Assembly (NCBI RefSeq): GCF_012927085.1
Contig: NZ_JABBFX010000003.1
Span: 620,001 to 684,000, forward strand
Reading direction: 5' to 3'
DNA from: Ramlibacter agri
GTDB taxonomy: Bacteria > Pseudomonadota > Gammaproteobacteria > Burkholderiales > Burkholderiaceae_C
Length of the DNA: 64,000 bases
In this document: piece after piece, positions 51,642 through 60,017 of the stretch
How the letters are laid out: every line of letters begins with the position of its first letter
Numbering within the stretch: the first letter of the stretch is position 1
Translations under genes and position numbers: made by a program
Notes under the pieces: model-generated
The model's database searches: none
Seen by the model: only the letters and a program-made list of their open reading frames with translations
What the model was told of the DNA's origin: nothing

Positions 51642-54331
51642 GCGGGGGCCTTCTGCAGCAGGTCTTGCAGCACGCTTTGGGGCAACCCGCCGGCGGCTAT
51701 CAGCGCGCGTTCGGCGGCGGTGCGCGTTTCGGCCTGCACCTCGAACGCGACGGTGCGGCCGTCGGCGCGCTGCGCCTGCACGCGGATGGGTGTGCCTTGC
51801 AGCACGCCTTCGCGCACGCCCTCGAAGGCGAACAGCTCCGAGCCGTCCAGCCCGAGCTGGCGCCAGCCTTCGCCCTCCTGGAAGCGCAGCGGCAGCACGC
51901 CCATGCCAATGAGGTTGGCGCGATGGATGCGCTCGTAGGATTCGGCGATGACGGCCTTCACGCCCAGCAGCGCGGAGCCTTTGGCGGCCCAGTCGCGGCT
52001 GCTGCCGGTGCCGTATTCCTTGCCGCCCAGCACGATGGTGGCCGTGCCGGCGCGGGTGTAGTCCTGCGCGGCGTCGTAGATGGTCGTGAGCTGCCTGTCC
52101 GGGAAATGCAGCGTCCAGCCGCCTTCGCGCTCGGGCACCAGCGCGTTGCGGATGCGCACGTTGGCGAAGGTGCCGCGCACCATCACCTCGAAGTTGCCGC
52201 GGCGGCCGACGTAGGTGTTGAAGTCCTTTTGCGCGACGCCGGCAGCCAGCAGGTACTGCCCGGACGGGATGTCGGCGGGGATCTCGCCGCTGGGCGAGAT
52301 GTGGTCGGTGGTCAGTGAATCGCCGAAGGCGGCGAGCACGCGCGTTGCGCGCAGTGCGCCTGCCAGCTGGGTGATGCCATCGCCTTCGCCTGGCGTGCCG
52401 GCGAAGAAGGGCGGCTCGCGCAGGTATTGCGATTCCGGGTCCCAGGGATAGAGCGTGCCGGTGGCGGCGCTGCGGCACCAATCGGGGTCGACGAACTCGC
52501 TTTGCTGCGCTTGCGGCTGGTCGAAGCCGGACAGCTCGCCGGCGCGCTCGACCAGCGCCTGCAGTTCTGCCGCATCCGGCAGCAGCTCGCGCCAGAACAC
52601 GTCGCGGCCCTCGGCGTCCTTCCCGATCGGATCCTGCTCGAGGTTGATGCCGATGCGGCCGGCGAGCGCATAGCCCACCACGAAGGGCGGCGCGCCGATG
52701 TAGTTGGCCCGCACGAGCTTGTGGATGCGCCCCGTGAAGTTGCGGTTGCCGGACAGGACTGCGGTGGCGACCAGTTGCCGCTGCTCGATCTCCTGCGCGA
52801 TTTCGGGCGGCAGCGGACCGGACTTGCCGGCGCAGGTGGTGCAGCCGAAGCCGATCAGCTCGAAACCGAGTTGCGCGAGCGGCGCGCGCAGGCCCGCAGC
52901 TTCCAGGTAACGCACGACTGCTGGTGAGCCGGGAGCGAGCGAGGTCTTCACCCAGGACGGGACCTTCATTCCGCGGGCGACTGCATTGCGCGCCACCAGG
53001 CCCGCGGCGAACATCACCTGCGGGTTGGAGGTGTTGGTGCAGGACGTGATGGCGGCGATGACCACCGCGCCTTGCGGCAGCTTCGCCCCTGCGGGCACCG
53101 CGGCCTCCGTCGCGCCGAAGCCGCCCGATGGCATGGGCGCTTGCAGGCGCCGATCGAAGTCCGGGGCGATCGCATCCAGCGCCAAGCGGTCCTGCGGCCT
53201 TTGCGGCCCGGCCATGCTGGCCCGTGCCTCGCCGAGATCGATCTCGATCACGCGGCTGAACACCGGATCCGGGTCGCCGGCCTCGCGGAACAGGCCCACG
53301 CGGCGGCAGTAGGCCTCGACCAATTCCACCTGCGCCGGCGAGCGTCCGGTCGTGCGCAGGTAGTCCAGCGTGCGCGCATCGACGGCGAAGAAGCCGCAGG
53401 TCGCGCCGTACTCGGGCGCCATGTTCGCCAGCGTTGCGCGCTCGGGAACGCCCAGGGCGAGGGCCGCGGGGCCGAAGTATTCGACGGCGCAGTTGGCCAC
53501 CTTCTCGCGCCGCAGCCTTTCAGTCACGAGCAGCGCGATGTCGGTGGTCCACACCAGCGGGGCGGGCGTGCCGACCAGCTTCACGCCCACGACTTCGGGC
53601 AGCGGGAAGGTATAGGCATGTCCGAGCAGGGCAGCCTCCGCGTCGATGCCGCCCACGCCCCAGCCCAGCACGCCGATGCCGTTGATCATCGGCGTGTGCG
53701 AGTCGCCGCCGATCACGAAATCGGGGAAGGCCCAGTCCTGCTCGGTGGCGACGACAGTCGCGATGCGCTCGAGATTGACCTGGTGGATGATGCCGCTGCC
53801 CGGCGGAAACACGCGTAGCCCGCGAAAAGCCTGCTGCGCCCAGCCGATGAAGGCATAGCGCTCCGCGTTGCGTTCGAACTCGCGGCGCATGTTCAGCTTC
53901 ATCGCGTCGGCGCTGCCCCAGTTGTCCACCTGCAGCGAGTGGTCGACGACCAGGTCCACAGGTACGCGCGTGTCCACCGAGCGCGGGTCGCCGCCGGCCC
54001 GCGCGACGGCGGATCGCAGCGCCGCCAGGTCCTGCAGCACCGGCACGCCGCTGGAGTCCGGAAGGATCACGCGCGACACGTAAAGAGGCAGGTCCGCGCC
54101 CACGTTGTCCGCCGCGTGCAGCAGCAAGGCGATCTCCTCGTCGGCCACCGGCCGGCCCCGCACGCGGGAACGCAGCAGGTTTTCCAGCAGCACCCGCGTC
54201 ACGTACGGCATGCGCGCCAGTTCGCCGCCGGCCGCCGCCACGAAACGCGGCAGGTCGATGGCCAGCCAGGTGCGCCCACCCGCGGAGACGGCGGTGGAGG
54301 TGGGTTGGGGAAGGGCGCGAGAAGCTGGCAT
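51632..54331 (-). CDS. Aconitase-family hydratase, divergent AcnA-like paralogue
   Basis: 899 residues, standard AcnA length. The [4Fe-4S] cysteines are in SCTNTSNP and GCTTCAGKSG; GGDSHTPMINGIGVLGWGVGG has the active-site His, and GTGSSRDWAAKG is the C-terminal Ser-Arg substrate loop. Two motifs depart from the AcnA forms I know: GCTTCAGKSG for CIGNSG, and GNRNFTGRIH for NFEGR. It therefore may hydrate a substrate other than cis-aconitate. ATG 54331 is preferred; an in-frame ATG at 54376 would place the operator inside the gene. No ribosome-binding site is seen, so translation may be leaderless. First gene of the leftward operon. Confidence 0.88.
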   Translation of the reverse strand: MPASRALPQPTSTAVSAGGRTWLAIDLPRFVAAAGGELARMPYVTRVLLENLLRSRVRGRPVADEEIALLLHAADNVGADLPLYVSRVILPDSSGVPVLQDLAALRSAVARAGGDPRSVDTRVPVDLVVDHSLQVDNWGSADAMKLNMRREFERNAERYAFIGWAQQAFRGLRVFPPGSGIIHQVNLERIATVVATEQDWAFPDFVIGGDSHTPMINGIGVLGWGVGGIDAEAALLGHAYTFPLPEVVGVKLVGTPAPLVWTTDIALLVTERLRREKVANCAVEYFGPAALALGVPERATLANMAPEYGATCGFFAVDARTLDYLRTTGRSPAQVELVEAYCRRVGLFREAGDPDPVFSRVIEIDLGEARASMAGPQRPQDRLALDAIAPDFDRRLQAPMPSGGFGATEAAVPAGAKLPQGAVVIAAITSCTNTSNPQVMFAAGLVARNAVARGMKVPSWVKTSLAPGSPAVVRYLEAAGLRAPLAQLGFELIGFGCTTCAGKSGPLPPEIAQEIEQRQLVATAVLSGNRNFTGRIHKLVRANYIGAPPFVVGYALAGRIGINLEQDPIGKDAEGRDVFWRELLPDAAELQALVERAGELSGFDQPQAQQSEFVDPDWCRSAATGTLYPWDPESQYLREPPFFAGTPGEGDGITQLAGALRATRVLAAFGDSLTTDHISPSGEIPADIPSGQYLLAAGVAQKDFNTYVGRRGNFEVMVRGTFANVRIRNALVPEREGGWTLHFPDRQLTTIYDAAQDYTRAGTATIVLGGKEYGTGSSRDWAAKGSALLGVKAVIAESYERIHRANLIGMGVLPLRFQEGEGWRQLGLDGSELFAFEGVREGVLQGTPIRVQAQRADGRTVAFEVQAETRTAAERALIAAGGLPQSVLQDLLQKAPACA

Positions 54332-54337
54332 GCGGCT

Positions 54338-54353
54338 AATGTGTTGACAGTTG
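54338..54353 (-). promoter_or_regulatory. GntR operator copy 2, at the aconitase-like gene promoter
   Basis: AATGTGTTGACAGTTG (plus strand) matches the copy at 54424-54439 at 13 of 16 positions, including the whole TGTTGACA core. It ends 7 bp before the aconitase-like start codon, where it would cover the -10 region of the leftward promoter. Confidence 0.6.
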
Positions 54354-54423
54354 AGCGGCTGAAGAAAGTCCGGCATCGGCCTTTACCTTGGGAGCGGATG
54401 ATAGGAGCGCTGGAAAATTCGCG

Positions 54424-54458
54424 CAAGTGTTGACACTTGGATTTTTGCTGGCTACAGT
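54424..54458 (+). promoter_or_regulatory. GntR operator copy 1 and consensus promoter of the gntR gene
   Basis: CAAGTGT-TG-ACACTTG (54424-54439) is a perfect 7+2+7 palindrome. It overlaps the -35 box TTGACA (54430-54435), which is followed after 17 bp by TACAGT (54453-54458). The start ATG is 7 bp beyond the -10, so transcription should begin at or one base before it. A repressor on the palindrome would exclude RNA polymerase. Confidence 0.75.
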
Positions 54459-54465
54459 CCGCCGC

Positions 54466-55182
54466 ATGCCGACCGAACGAGAAACCGAAGCCGAGGGCAA
54501 GTCGACACCGCTTGCGGAAACCGTCCTCAGCGAACTCCTGCAACGCATCTACGACGGCCGCCTGGCCCAGGGCGTGGTCATCAACGAGGCGGCGATCGCC
54601 GAGGAATTCGGCGTCAGCCGCGGGCCGGTGCGCGAAGCCGTGCGCCGCCTGCAAGGCCTGCAGCTGATCACGCGCGAGCCCTATGTGAAGTCGCGCGTCG
54701 TCACGCTGACGCAGGACGGCGCGCAGGAATTGTTCGAGATGCGCCTTGCGCTCGAAGGCATGGCCTGCCGGCTGGCGGCCGAGCGCATGAGCGACGACGA
54801 GATCGCCGACCTGATCCGCGAGCTGGAGCAGGACCGCCAGCGCACCCTGGCGGGCAAGGCCAAGGCCAAGGGCCAGAGCGAGCCCAGGGTCTTCGACTTC
54901 CACGAGCGCATCGTGCGCGGCAGCCGCAACAGCCGGATCATCGATGCGCTCTGCGGCGACCTCTACCACCTGCTGCGCATGTACCGCCGCCAGTCCGGTG
55001 CCGTGCCCGAGCGCAAGGACCAGGCTTATGCCGAGCACTGGCAGATCGTGCGGGCCTTGCGCGCCCGCGATGGCGAGCTCGCCGAATCGTTGATGCGCTC
55101 GCACGTCGGGCGCGCGTCCGCCCACCTCTTCGACAAGCTGCCGCTCATCACCGGGACCTCCGCCGAGTCGCGCAGCGCCTGA
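54466..55182 (+). CDS. GntR family regulator (FadR/FCD) of the divergent catabolic island
   Basis: 238 residues from ATG 54466. DNA-binding part: LLQRIYDGRLAQGVVINEAA and FGVSRGPVREAVRRLQGLQLI. FCD part: ELFEMRLALEGMACRLAAERM, FDFHERIVRGSRNSRI, EHWQIVRALRARD and LMRSHV, with Asp and His residues for metal and carboxylate binding. An upstream in-frame ATG at 54388 would put the promoter inside the gene. It is the first gene of the rightward operon and, with operator copies in both promoters, most likely represses both operons until an acid effector binds. Confidence 0.88.
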   Translation: MPTERETEAEGKSTPLAETVLSELLQRIYDGRLAQGVVINEAAIAEEFGVSRGPVREAVRRLQGLQLITREPYVKSRVVTLTQDGAQELFEMRLALEGMACRLAAERMSDDEIADLIRELEQDRQRTLAGKAKAKGQSEPRVFDFHERIVRGSRNSRIIDALCGDLYHLLRMYRRQSGAVPERKDQAYAEHWQIVRALRARDGELAESLMRSHVGRASAHLFDKLPLITGTSAESRSA

Positions 55183-55206
55183 AACCACCGCAACCAGCAC
55201 CTACCG

Positions 55207-56112
55207 ATGTCCGAAAACGCCCGCAAATACCGCGCGCTGCTGAATAGCGGCGACTTCCTTGTTTCGCCCGGGGTCTACGACGGCTACAGCGTCCGCCTCG
55301 TGGAGGCAGCGGGCTTCAAGACCGCCGCCACCAGCGGCGCCGCCGTCTCCAACACGCTGCTCGGCGAGCCCGACGCCGGCGTGATGGGCCTGAGCGAGAA
55401 CGTCAACCACTGCCGCCACATCGCGCGCTCGGTCGGCATCCCCATCACGGCGGATGCGGACACGGGTTACGGCAATCCCATGAACGTGCACTACACGGTG
55501 CAGATGTTCGAGGAAGCCGGCGTTGCCGGCGTCAACATCGAGGACCAGGTCAGCCCCAAGCGCTGCGGCCACATGCCGGGCAAGGACGTGATTCCGACGG
55601 AAGAATTCCTGAAGAAGATCGAAGCCGCCTGCCTGGCCCGCCGCGACGACGCCTTCGTGATCTGCGCGCGCACGGACGCCATCGCGGTCGAAGGCATCGA
55701 AGGCGCGTGCAGGCGCGCGCGGGCCTATGCGGAAGCCGGCGCGGACATGATCTTTGCCGACGCCGTGCGCTCGGAGGATGACATTGCCGCCATCGTCGAT
55801 GCCGCGCGCGTGCCCGTCACCGTCAACATGGGCTTCGGCATCCGCTCGCGCCCGACGACGCCGCTGATCCCCATCCCGCGCCTGAAGGCGCTGGGCGTGC
55901 GCCGCATCAGCCTGCCGCGCATGCTGCCGGCTGCCGCCATCTACGGCATGCGCGAAGCGCTGAAGGTGATGCAGGAAGTGGTGGCCACGGGCCAGCCCGC
56001 CGACCGGCCGGACCTGCTGGTGGGCATCGACGACATCATGGAACTCATGGGCTACGAGGCGATGCGCGAGCGCGAAGCGAAGCTGATGCGCTTCGACGTG
56101 TCGGGGAGCTGA
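55207..56112 (+). CDS. Isocitrate lyase/PEP mutase superfamily C-C lyase
   Basis: 301 residues, the length of 2-methylisocitrate and dimethylmalate lyases. DADTGYG (Mg-binding Asp) and GVNIEDQVSPKRCGHMPGK are present; the CGH motif, with its catalytic Cys, marks lyases rather than phosphonate mutases. These enzymes cleave 2-hydroxy tri/dicarboxylates to a keto acid (pyruvate or glyoxylate) and a shorter acid (succinate, propionate). Next to an aconitase-family gene this implies hydration followed by retro-aldol cleavage. It starts 24 bp after gntR and is 2 bp from the SDR gene. Confidence 0.88.
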   Translation: MSENARKYRALLNSGDFLVSPGVYDGYSVRLVEAAGFKTAATSGAAVSNTLLGEPDAGVMGLSENVNHCRHIARSVGIPITADADTGYGNPMNVHYTVQMFEEAGVAGVNIEDQVSPKRCGHMPGKDVIPTEEFLKKIEAACLARRDDAFVICARTDAIAVEGIEGACRRARAYAEAGADMIFADAVRSEDDIAAIVDAARVPVTVNMGFGIRSRPTTPLIPIPRLKALGVRRISLPRMLPAAAIYGMREALKVMQEVVATGQPADRPDLLVGIDDIMELMGYEAMREREAKLMRFDVSGS

Positions 56113-56114
56113 GC

Positions 56115-56882
56115 ATGCAGCGGCTTGCCCATCGCGTTGCCATCATCACCGGCGCGGCCGGCGGCCTGGGCCGCGCCGCGGCGAAGCGCTTCGCCCAGGA
56201 GGGCGCGACGCTTTGCCTGGCGGACCGCGTGCCGGCGGACGAGGTGCTGGAGCAGGTGAGGGCGGAGGGCGCACGCGCCATCGCCGTCGCCGCCGACGTC
56301 ACCGACGCGGCCTCCGTGCAGCAGATGGTGGAGCGCACCGTCGCCGAATTCGGGACGATCGACGTGCTGGTCAACATCGCCGGCATCAGCTCGCACGGCG
56401 CCTCCGACGACATCGACCTGGAAACCTGGGAGCGCGTGCTGCGCACCAACCTCACCAGCGTCTTCCTCTGCTGCAAGGCAGTGCTGCCGGTCATGCGCGA
56501 GAAGGGCTTCGGCCGCATCGTCAGCACCAGCTCCATCCTGGGCAAGAACGGCGGCAACCCGCGCCCCTGGCTGGACCCGCTGGAGCAGAAGAAGGCCGGC
56601 AGCATCGCCTACGGCGCGTCCAAGGCCGGCATCCACGCCGTCACCTCCTACCTCGCGAAGGAGAACGCGCGCTTCGGCATCACCGTCAACTGCGTCGCCC
56701 CGGGGCCCATCGCCACGCACATGACGCGCAACTTCCCCCAGGCCTTGCGCGACCAGATCCCGCTGGGCCGCATGGGCAACCCCGAAGACGTGGCCGATGC
56801 CATGGCCTTCCTCGCGGGCGAGCAGGCTTCGTTCATCACCGGCGAGGTGGTGGACGTGAACGGCGGAGCGTGGTGCGACTGA
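56115..56882 (+). CDS. SDR family oxidoreductase
   Basis: 255 residues. TGAAGGLGRAAAKRFAQ gives the cofactor motif, with ADRV at the second strand (NAD preference); NIAGIS, the catalytic Ser in STSSILGKN and YGASKAG complete the active site. FITGEVVDVNGGAWCD is the usual SDR end. FabG-like in general form. Its substrate is presumably a hydroxy or keto intermediate of the island's pathway. Confidence 0.86.
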   Translation: MQRLAHRVAIITGAAGGLGRAAAKRFAQEGATLCLADRVPADEVLEQVRAEGARAIAVAADVTDAASVQQMVERTVAEFGTIDVLVNIAGISSHGASDDIDLETWERVLRTNLTSVFLCCKAVLPVMREKGFGRIVSTSSILGKNGGNPRPWLDPLEQKKAGSIAYGASKAGIHAVTSYLAKENARFGITVNCVAPGPIATHMTRNFPQALRDQIPLGRMGNPEDVADAMAFLAGEQASFITGEVVDVNGGAWCD

Positions 56883-56923
56883 GGTCGGCCCCGCAACCGC
56901 GAACAGAACACAGGAGACAAAGC

Positions 56924-58378
56924 ATGCAGCAACAGCAGTACGACGTGGTCGTGATCGGGTCCGGCATCGCCGGGCTGTCCGCGGCCGTCTCGGCGCAGGA
57001 GAACGGCGCCAGGGTGTGCGTCATCGAGCGCGCGCCGGCCGAGGAAGCCGGCGGCAACACCCGCCACACCGGCGCCTACATCCGCATGAAGTCCACCGAG
57101 GAACTGTCGGACGACTTCGAGGAGCACTTCGCCGCCAACGCCGGCGGCTACCTGGAGCCCAACCTCGTGTCCGAGGCGGCGCGCGACCCGGAGAACTGGC
57201 CGCCCCTGCTGAAGGCCCTGAGCTTCGTCGACCCGAACGTCGTGTCCACGCTGGCCGAGGAAGCCACGCCGACGCTCCATTGGCTGGAAGGCCACGGCGT
57301 GCAGTTCTTCAAGCTGGACGTGCCTTTCCCGACCTCGGCGCAGCCGCGCATCGTCCCCAGCGGCGGCGGCCTCGCGCTGGTGGAAGCGCTCACCAAGTCC
57401 TTCCAGGCGAAGGGCGGCACCTTCCTGTATGAGACCGCGGCCAGCAGCCTGCTGCAGGACGACGATGGCGCGGTCGTCGGCGTGAACGCCATCGCCCGCG
57501 GCAACAAGAAGCTGCAGGTGCGCGGGGCGGCCGTGGTCGTCGCCTGCGGCGGCTTTCAGGGCAACGCCGAGATGCTGACCCGCTACCTCGGCCCCAACTC
57601 GCTGAACCTGCGCACGATGTCGGTCGGCTGCCACTACAACAAGGGCGAAGGCATCCGCATGGCCCTGGACATCGGGGCCGCGCCCTGCGGTGACTTCGGC
57701 AGCTATCACGCCTCGCCGATGGACCCGCGCTCCAAGCGCGCCGGCCCGTCCATGTACATGTATCCCTACGGCATCCTGGTGAACAAGGAAGGCCGGCGCT
57801 TCGTCGACGAGGGCCCGGGCGAGGTCGACGAAACCTATGAGCGGGTCACGCGGCGCATCTACGCGCAGGCCGGTGGCTGGGCCTGGTGCGTGCTGGATGC
57901 GAAGTTCGCCGACGTGCCGAACCAGGCCGTCGCGGTGCGCACCGAGCACCCGGCCATCGAGGCGGACAGCATCGCCCAGCTCGCGAAGAAGATCGACGTG
58001 CCGGCCGACCAGCTGGAATGCACCTTGGCCGAATACAACGCGGCCTGCGTTGAAGGCAAGTTCGACCCGAAGGGCGTCGACGGCCTCGCCACCCGCGGCG
58101 TCTACCCGGCCAAGTCCAACTGGGCGCGCCCCGTCGACAAGGGCCCGTTCAAGGCCTATCCGATCATCTCGTCGATCGTGTTCACCTTCGGCGGCCTGAA
58201 GACCGACCCGGCGGCCCGCGTGCTGAACCTGCAGGGCGACGCCATCCCCGGCCTGTATGCGGCCGGCGAAGCGCAAGGCCTCTACTACGGCAACTACACG
58301 GGCGCGACCTCGGTGCTGAAGGGCGCGGTGTTCGGGCGCATCGCCGGTCGCGATGCCGCGGCCCTGGCGAAGCAATAA
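56924..58378 (+). CDS. FAD-dependent dehydrogenase, tricarballylate dehydrogenase (TcuA)-like
   Basis: 484 residues. VVVIGSGIAGLSAAVSAQENG binds FAD and ERAPAEEAGGNTRHTGAYIR resembles the GGNSR segment of TcuA. The body belongs to the fumarate reductase/3-ketosteroid dehydrogenase flavoprotein family: GGGLALVEAL, ACGGFQGNAEML, and the C-terminal IPGLYAAGEAQGLYYGNYTGATSVLKGAVFGRIAG. TcuA oxidises tricarballylate to cis-aconitate. No heme or iron-sulfur partner is encoded beside it. A GGAGA ribosome-binding site precedes ATG 56924. The assignment to TcuA is by pattern recall and context, and a different saturated acid is possible. Confidence 0.78.
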   Translation: MQQQQYDVVVIGSGIAGLSAAVSAQENGARVCVIERAPAEEAGGNTRHTGAYIRMKSTEELSDDFEEHFAANAGGYLEPNLVSEAARDPENWPPLLKALSFVDPNVVSTLAEEATPTLHWLEGHGVQFFKLDVPFPTSAQPRIVPSGGGLALVEALTKSFQAKGGTFLYETAASSLLQDDDGAVVGVNAIARGNKKLQVRGAAVVVACGGFQGNAEMLTRYLGPNSLNLRTMSVGCHYNKGEGIRMALDIGAAPCGDFGSYHASPMDPRSKRAGPSMYMYPYGILVNKEGRRFVDEGPGEVDETYERVTRRIYAQAGGWAWCVLDAKFADVPNQAVAVRTEHPAIEADSIAQLAKKIDVPADQLECTLAEYNAACVEGKFDPKGVDGLATRGVYPAKSNWARPVDKGPFKAYPIISSIVFTFGGLKTDPAARVLNLQGDAIPGLYAAGEAQGLYYGNYTGATSVLKGAVFGRIAGRDAAALAKQ

Positions 58379-58392
58379 AGGAGGGCGAGACC

Positions 58393-59361
58393 ATGAAGTC
58401 CACCTTCCTGCGCACCTGCGCCGCCGCTCTCTTCGCCGTGGTTCCGCTGCTCGCCGCGGCCGACGACTTCCCCAGCAAGCCGATCAAGATGATCGTGCCC
58501 TTCTCCGCCGGCGGCTCCACGGACGTCATCGCCCGCCTGGTCGCCAAGGAGATGCAAGCCAAGCTGGGCCAGCCGGTTGTCGTCGAGAACAAGGACGGCG
58601 CCTCGGGCGCCATCGCCACCGACTTTGTGGCGAAGTCCGCGCCCGACGGCTACACCATCTGCTACTGCACCACGGGGTCCATCGCGATCCTGCCACTGAT
58701 CGATGCGAAGCTGAGCTACAAGCCGGACCGCGACCTCGTCGCGGTGACGCATGCGGTGGACCAGCCCTTCGGCGTCGTCGTGCGCAGCTCGCTGGGCGTC
58801 GACAACCTGAAGGACTTCGTCGCGCTGGCCAAGGCCAACCCCGGCAAGTTCAGCTTCGGCTCGCCCGGCACCGCCACGCCCAGCCACCTGACCGGCGAGA
58901 TGCTGAAGATGGCGACCGGCATGGACATCCGCCACATCCCCTATCGCGGCGACAACCCCGCGGTGGCCGACATGCTGGGCGGCCACATCGACGCCATGAT
59001 GCTGTCCGGCGTCAGCGTGGCGCCGCTGGTCGAAGGCGGCAAGGTGAAGGCGCTGGCCGTGACCAGCCTCAAGCGCCTCCCCTCACTGCCCAACGTGCCG
59101 ACGGTCGCGGAACTGGGCTACCCCGGCTTCCAGACCAACAACCTGCAGGCGCTGTTCGCTCCGGCGAAGACGCCCCCGGAGATCATCGCCAAGCTCAATG
59201 CGGCGGCTGTCGCCGCGCTGCATTCGCCGGAAGCCGCCGACAAGATCGCCAGCCAGGGCCTCATCATCGTCGCCGATTCGCCGGCCCATGCCGCGCAGAC
59301 GATGAAGGAGGAAGCCGAGCGCTGGGCGCCGGTGGTGCACAAGCTCGACCTGAAGCGCTGA
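58393..59361 (+). CDS. Bug family solute-binding protein
   Basis: 322 residues. Signal KSTFLRTCAAALFAVVPLLAAA, then FPSKPIKMIVPFSAGGSTDVI, KSAPDGYTICYCTTGS (two unusual Cys residues) and IPYRGDNPAVADMLGGHIDAM. A strong AAAGGAGGG ribosome-binding site lies between the flavoprotein stop and this ATG, suggesting high expression. Placed between the TcuA-like and flavin-reductase genes. Confidence 0.9.
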   Translation: MKSTFLRTCAAALFAVVPLLAAADDFPSKPIKMIVPFSAGGSTDVIARLVAKEMQAKLGQPVVVENKDGASGAIATDFVAKSAPDGYTICYCTTGSIAILPLIDAKLSYKPDRDLVAVTHAVDQPFGVVVRSSLGVDNLKDFVALAKANPGKFSFGSPGTATPSHLTGEMLKMATGMDIRHIPYRGDNPAVADMLGGHIDAMMLSGVSVAPLVEGGKVKALAVTSLKRLPSLPNVPTVAELGYPGFQTNNLQALFAPAKTPPEIIAKLNAAAVAALHSPEAADKIASQGLIIVADSPAHAAQTMKEEAERWAPVVHKLDLKR

Positions 59362-59363
59362 GC

Positions 59364-60005
59364 ATGGAGCCGCTGTCCATCCGGGCCGCGTCGCTCGACG
59401 CCGAGGGCTGCTACAAGCTGCTCAGTGGCGTGGTGGTGCCGCGCCCCATCGCCTGGATCAGCACGCAATCGGAAGAAGGCGTGGTGAACCTCGCGCCCTT
59501 CAGCTGCTACACCTACGTGTGCAGCAAGCCGCCGATGGTGGGCATCAACATCGGCCGGCGCGCCGGCCAGCGCAAGGACACCAGCCGCAACATCCACCAG
59601 CGCGGCGAGTTCGTGCTGAACATCGGCGACGCGACGATGATCGAGGCGATCCATCGCAGCGCCGACGAATACGGGCCCGAGGTGAGCGAGGTGGACCTGC
59701 TGGGGCTGGAGCTCGCGCCCAGCGAGAGCATCGCCACGCCGCGCCTGGCCATGGTGCCGGCCGCCATGGAATGCCGGCTGCACAGCGTGCAGGAATTCGG
59801 CGAGACCAACGCGGAGTTCATCGTCGGCGAAGTGCTGGTCTTCCACTTCCGCCCCGGCCTCTGCGTCAACGGCAAGGTCGACACCGCCACGCTCAACCCG
59901 CTGGCCCGCCTGGGCGGACCCAACTACGCCGGCCTGGGCCCGTCGATCACGATGGCCCCGGTGTCGCGCACCCCGCAGATGGTCGTCGCCAGGGATGGCG
60001 GCTGA
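59364..60005 (+). CDS. Flavin reductase family protein (FMN-binding split barrel)
   Basis: 213 residues. CYKLLSGVVVPRPIAWISTQ and GVVNLAPFSCYTYVCSKPPMVGI are the conserved FMN-site strands; KDTSRNIHQRGEFVLNI follows. Members reduce FMN with NAD(P)H, or act as electron partners of flavin-dependent enzymes. It might recycle electrons for a monooxygenase or serve an uncharacterised reductase step. It starts 2 bp after the Bug stop. Confidence 0.85.
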   Translation: MEPLSIRAASLDAEGCYKLLSGVVVPRPIAWISTQSEEGVVNLAPFSCYTYVCSKPPMVGINIGRRAGQRKDTSRNIHQRGEFVLNIGDATMIEAIHRSADEYGPEVSEVDLLGLELAPSESIATPRLAMVPAAMECRLHSVQEFGETNAEFIVGEVLVFHFRPGLCVNGKVDTATLNPLARLGGPNYAGLGPSITMAPVSRTPQMVVARDGG

Positions 60006-60017
60006 GAGGAGAACAAC

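Noticed and set aside
54388..54465. Upstream start for the gntR gene
   Set aside because: The segment contains the palindrome and the TTGACA-N17-TACAGT promoter; the encoded residues do not look like a GntR N terminus.
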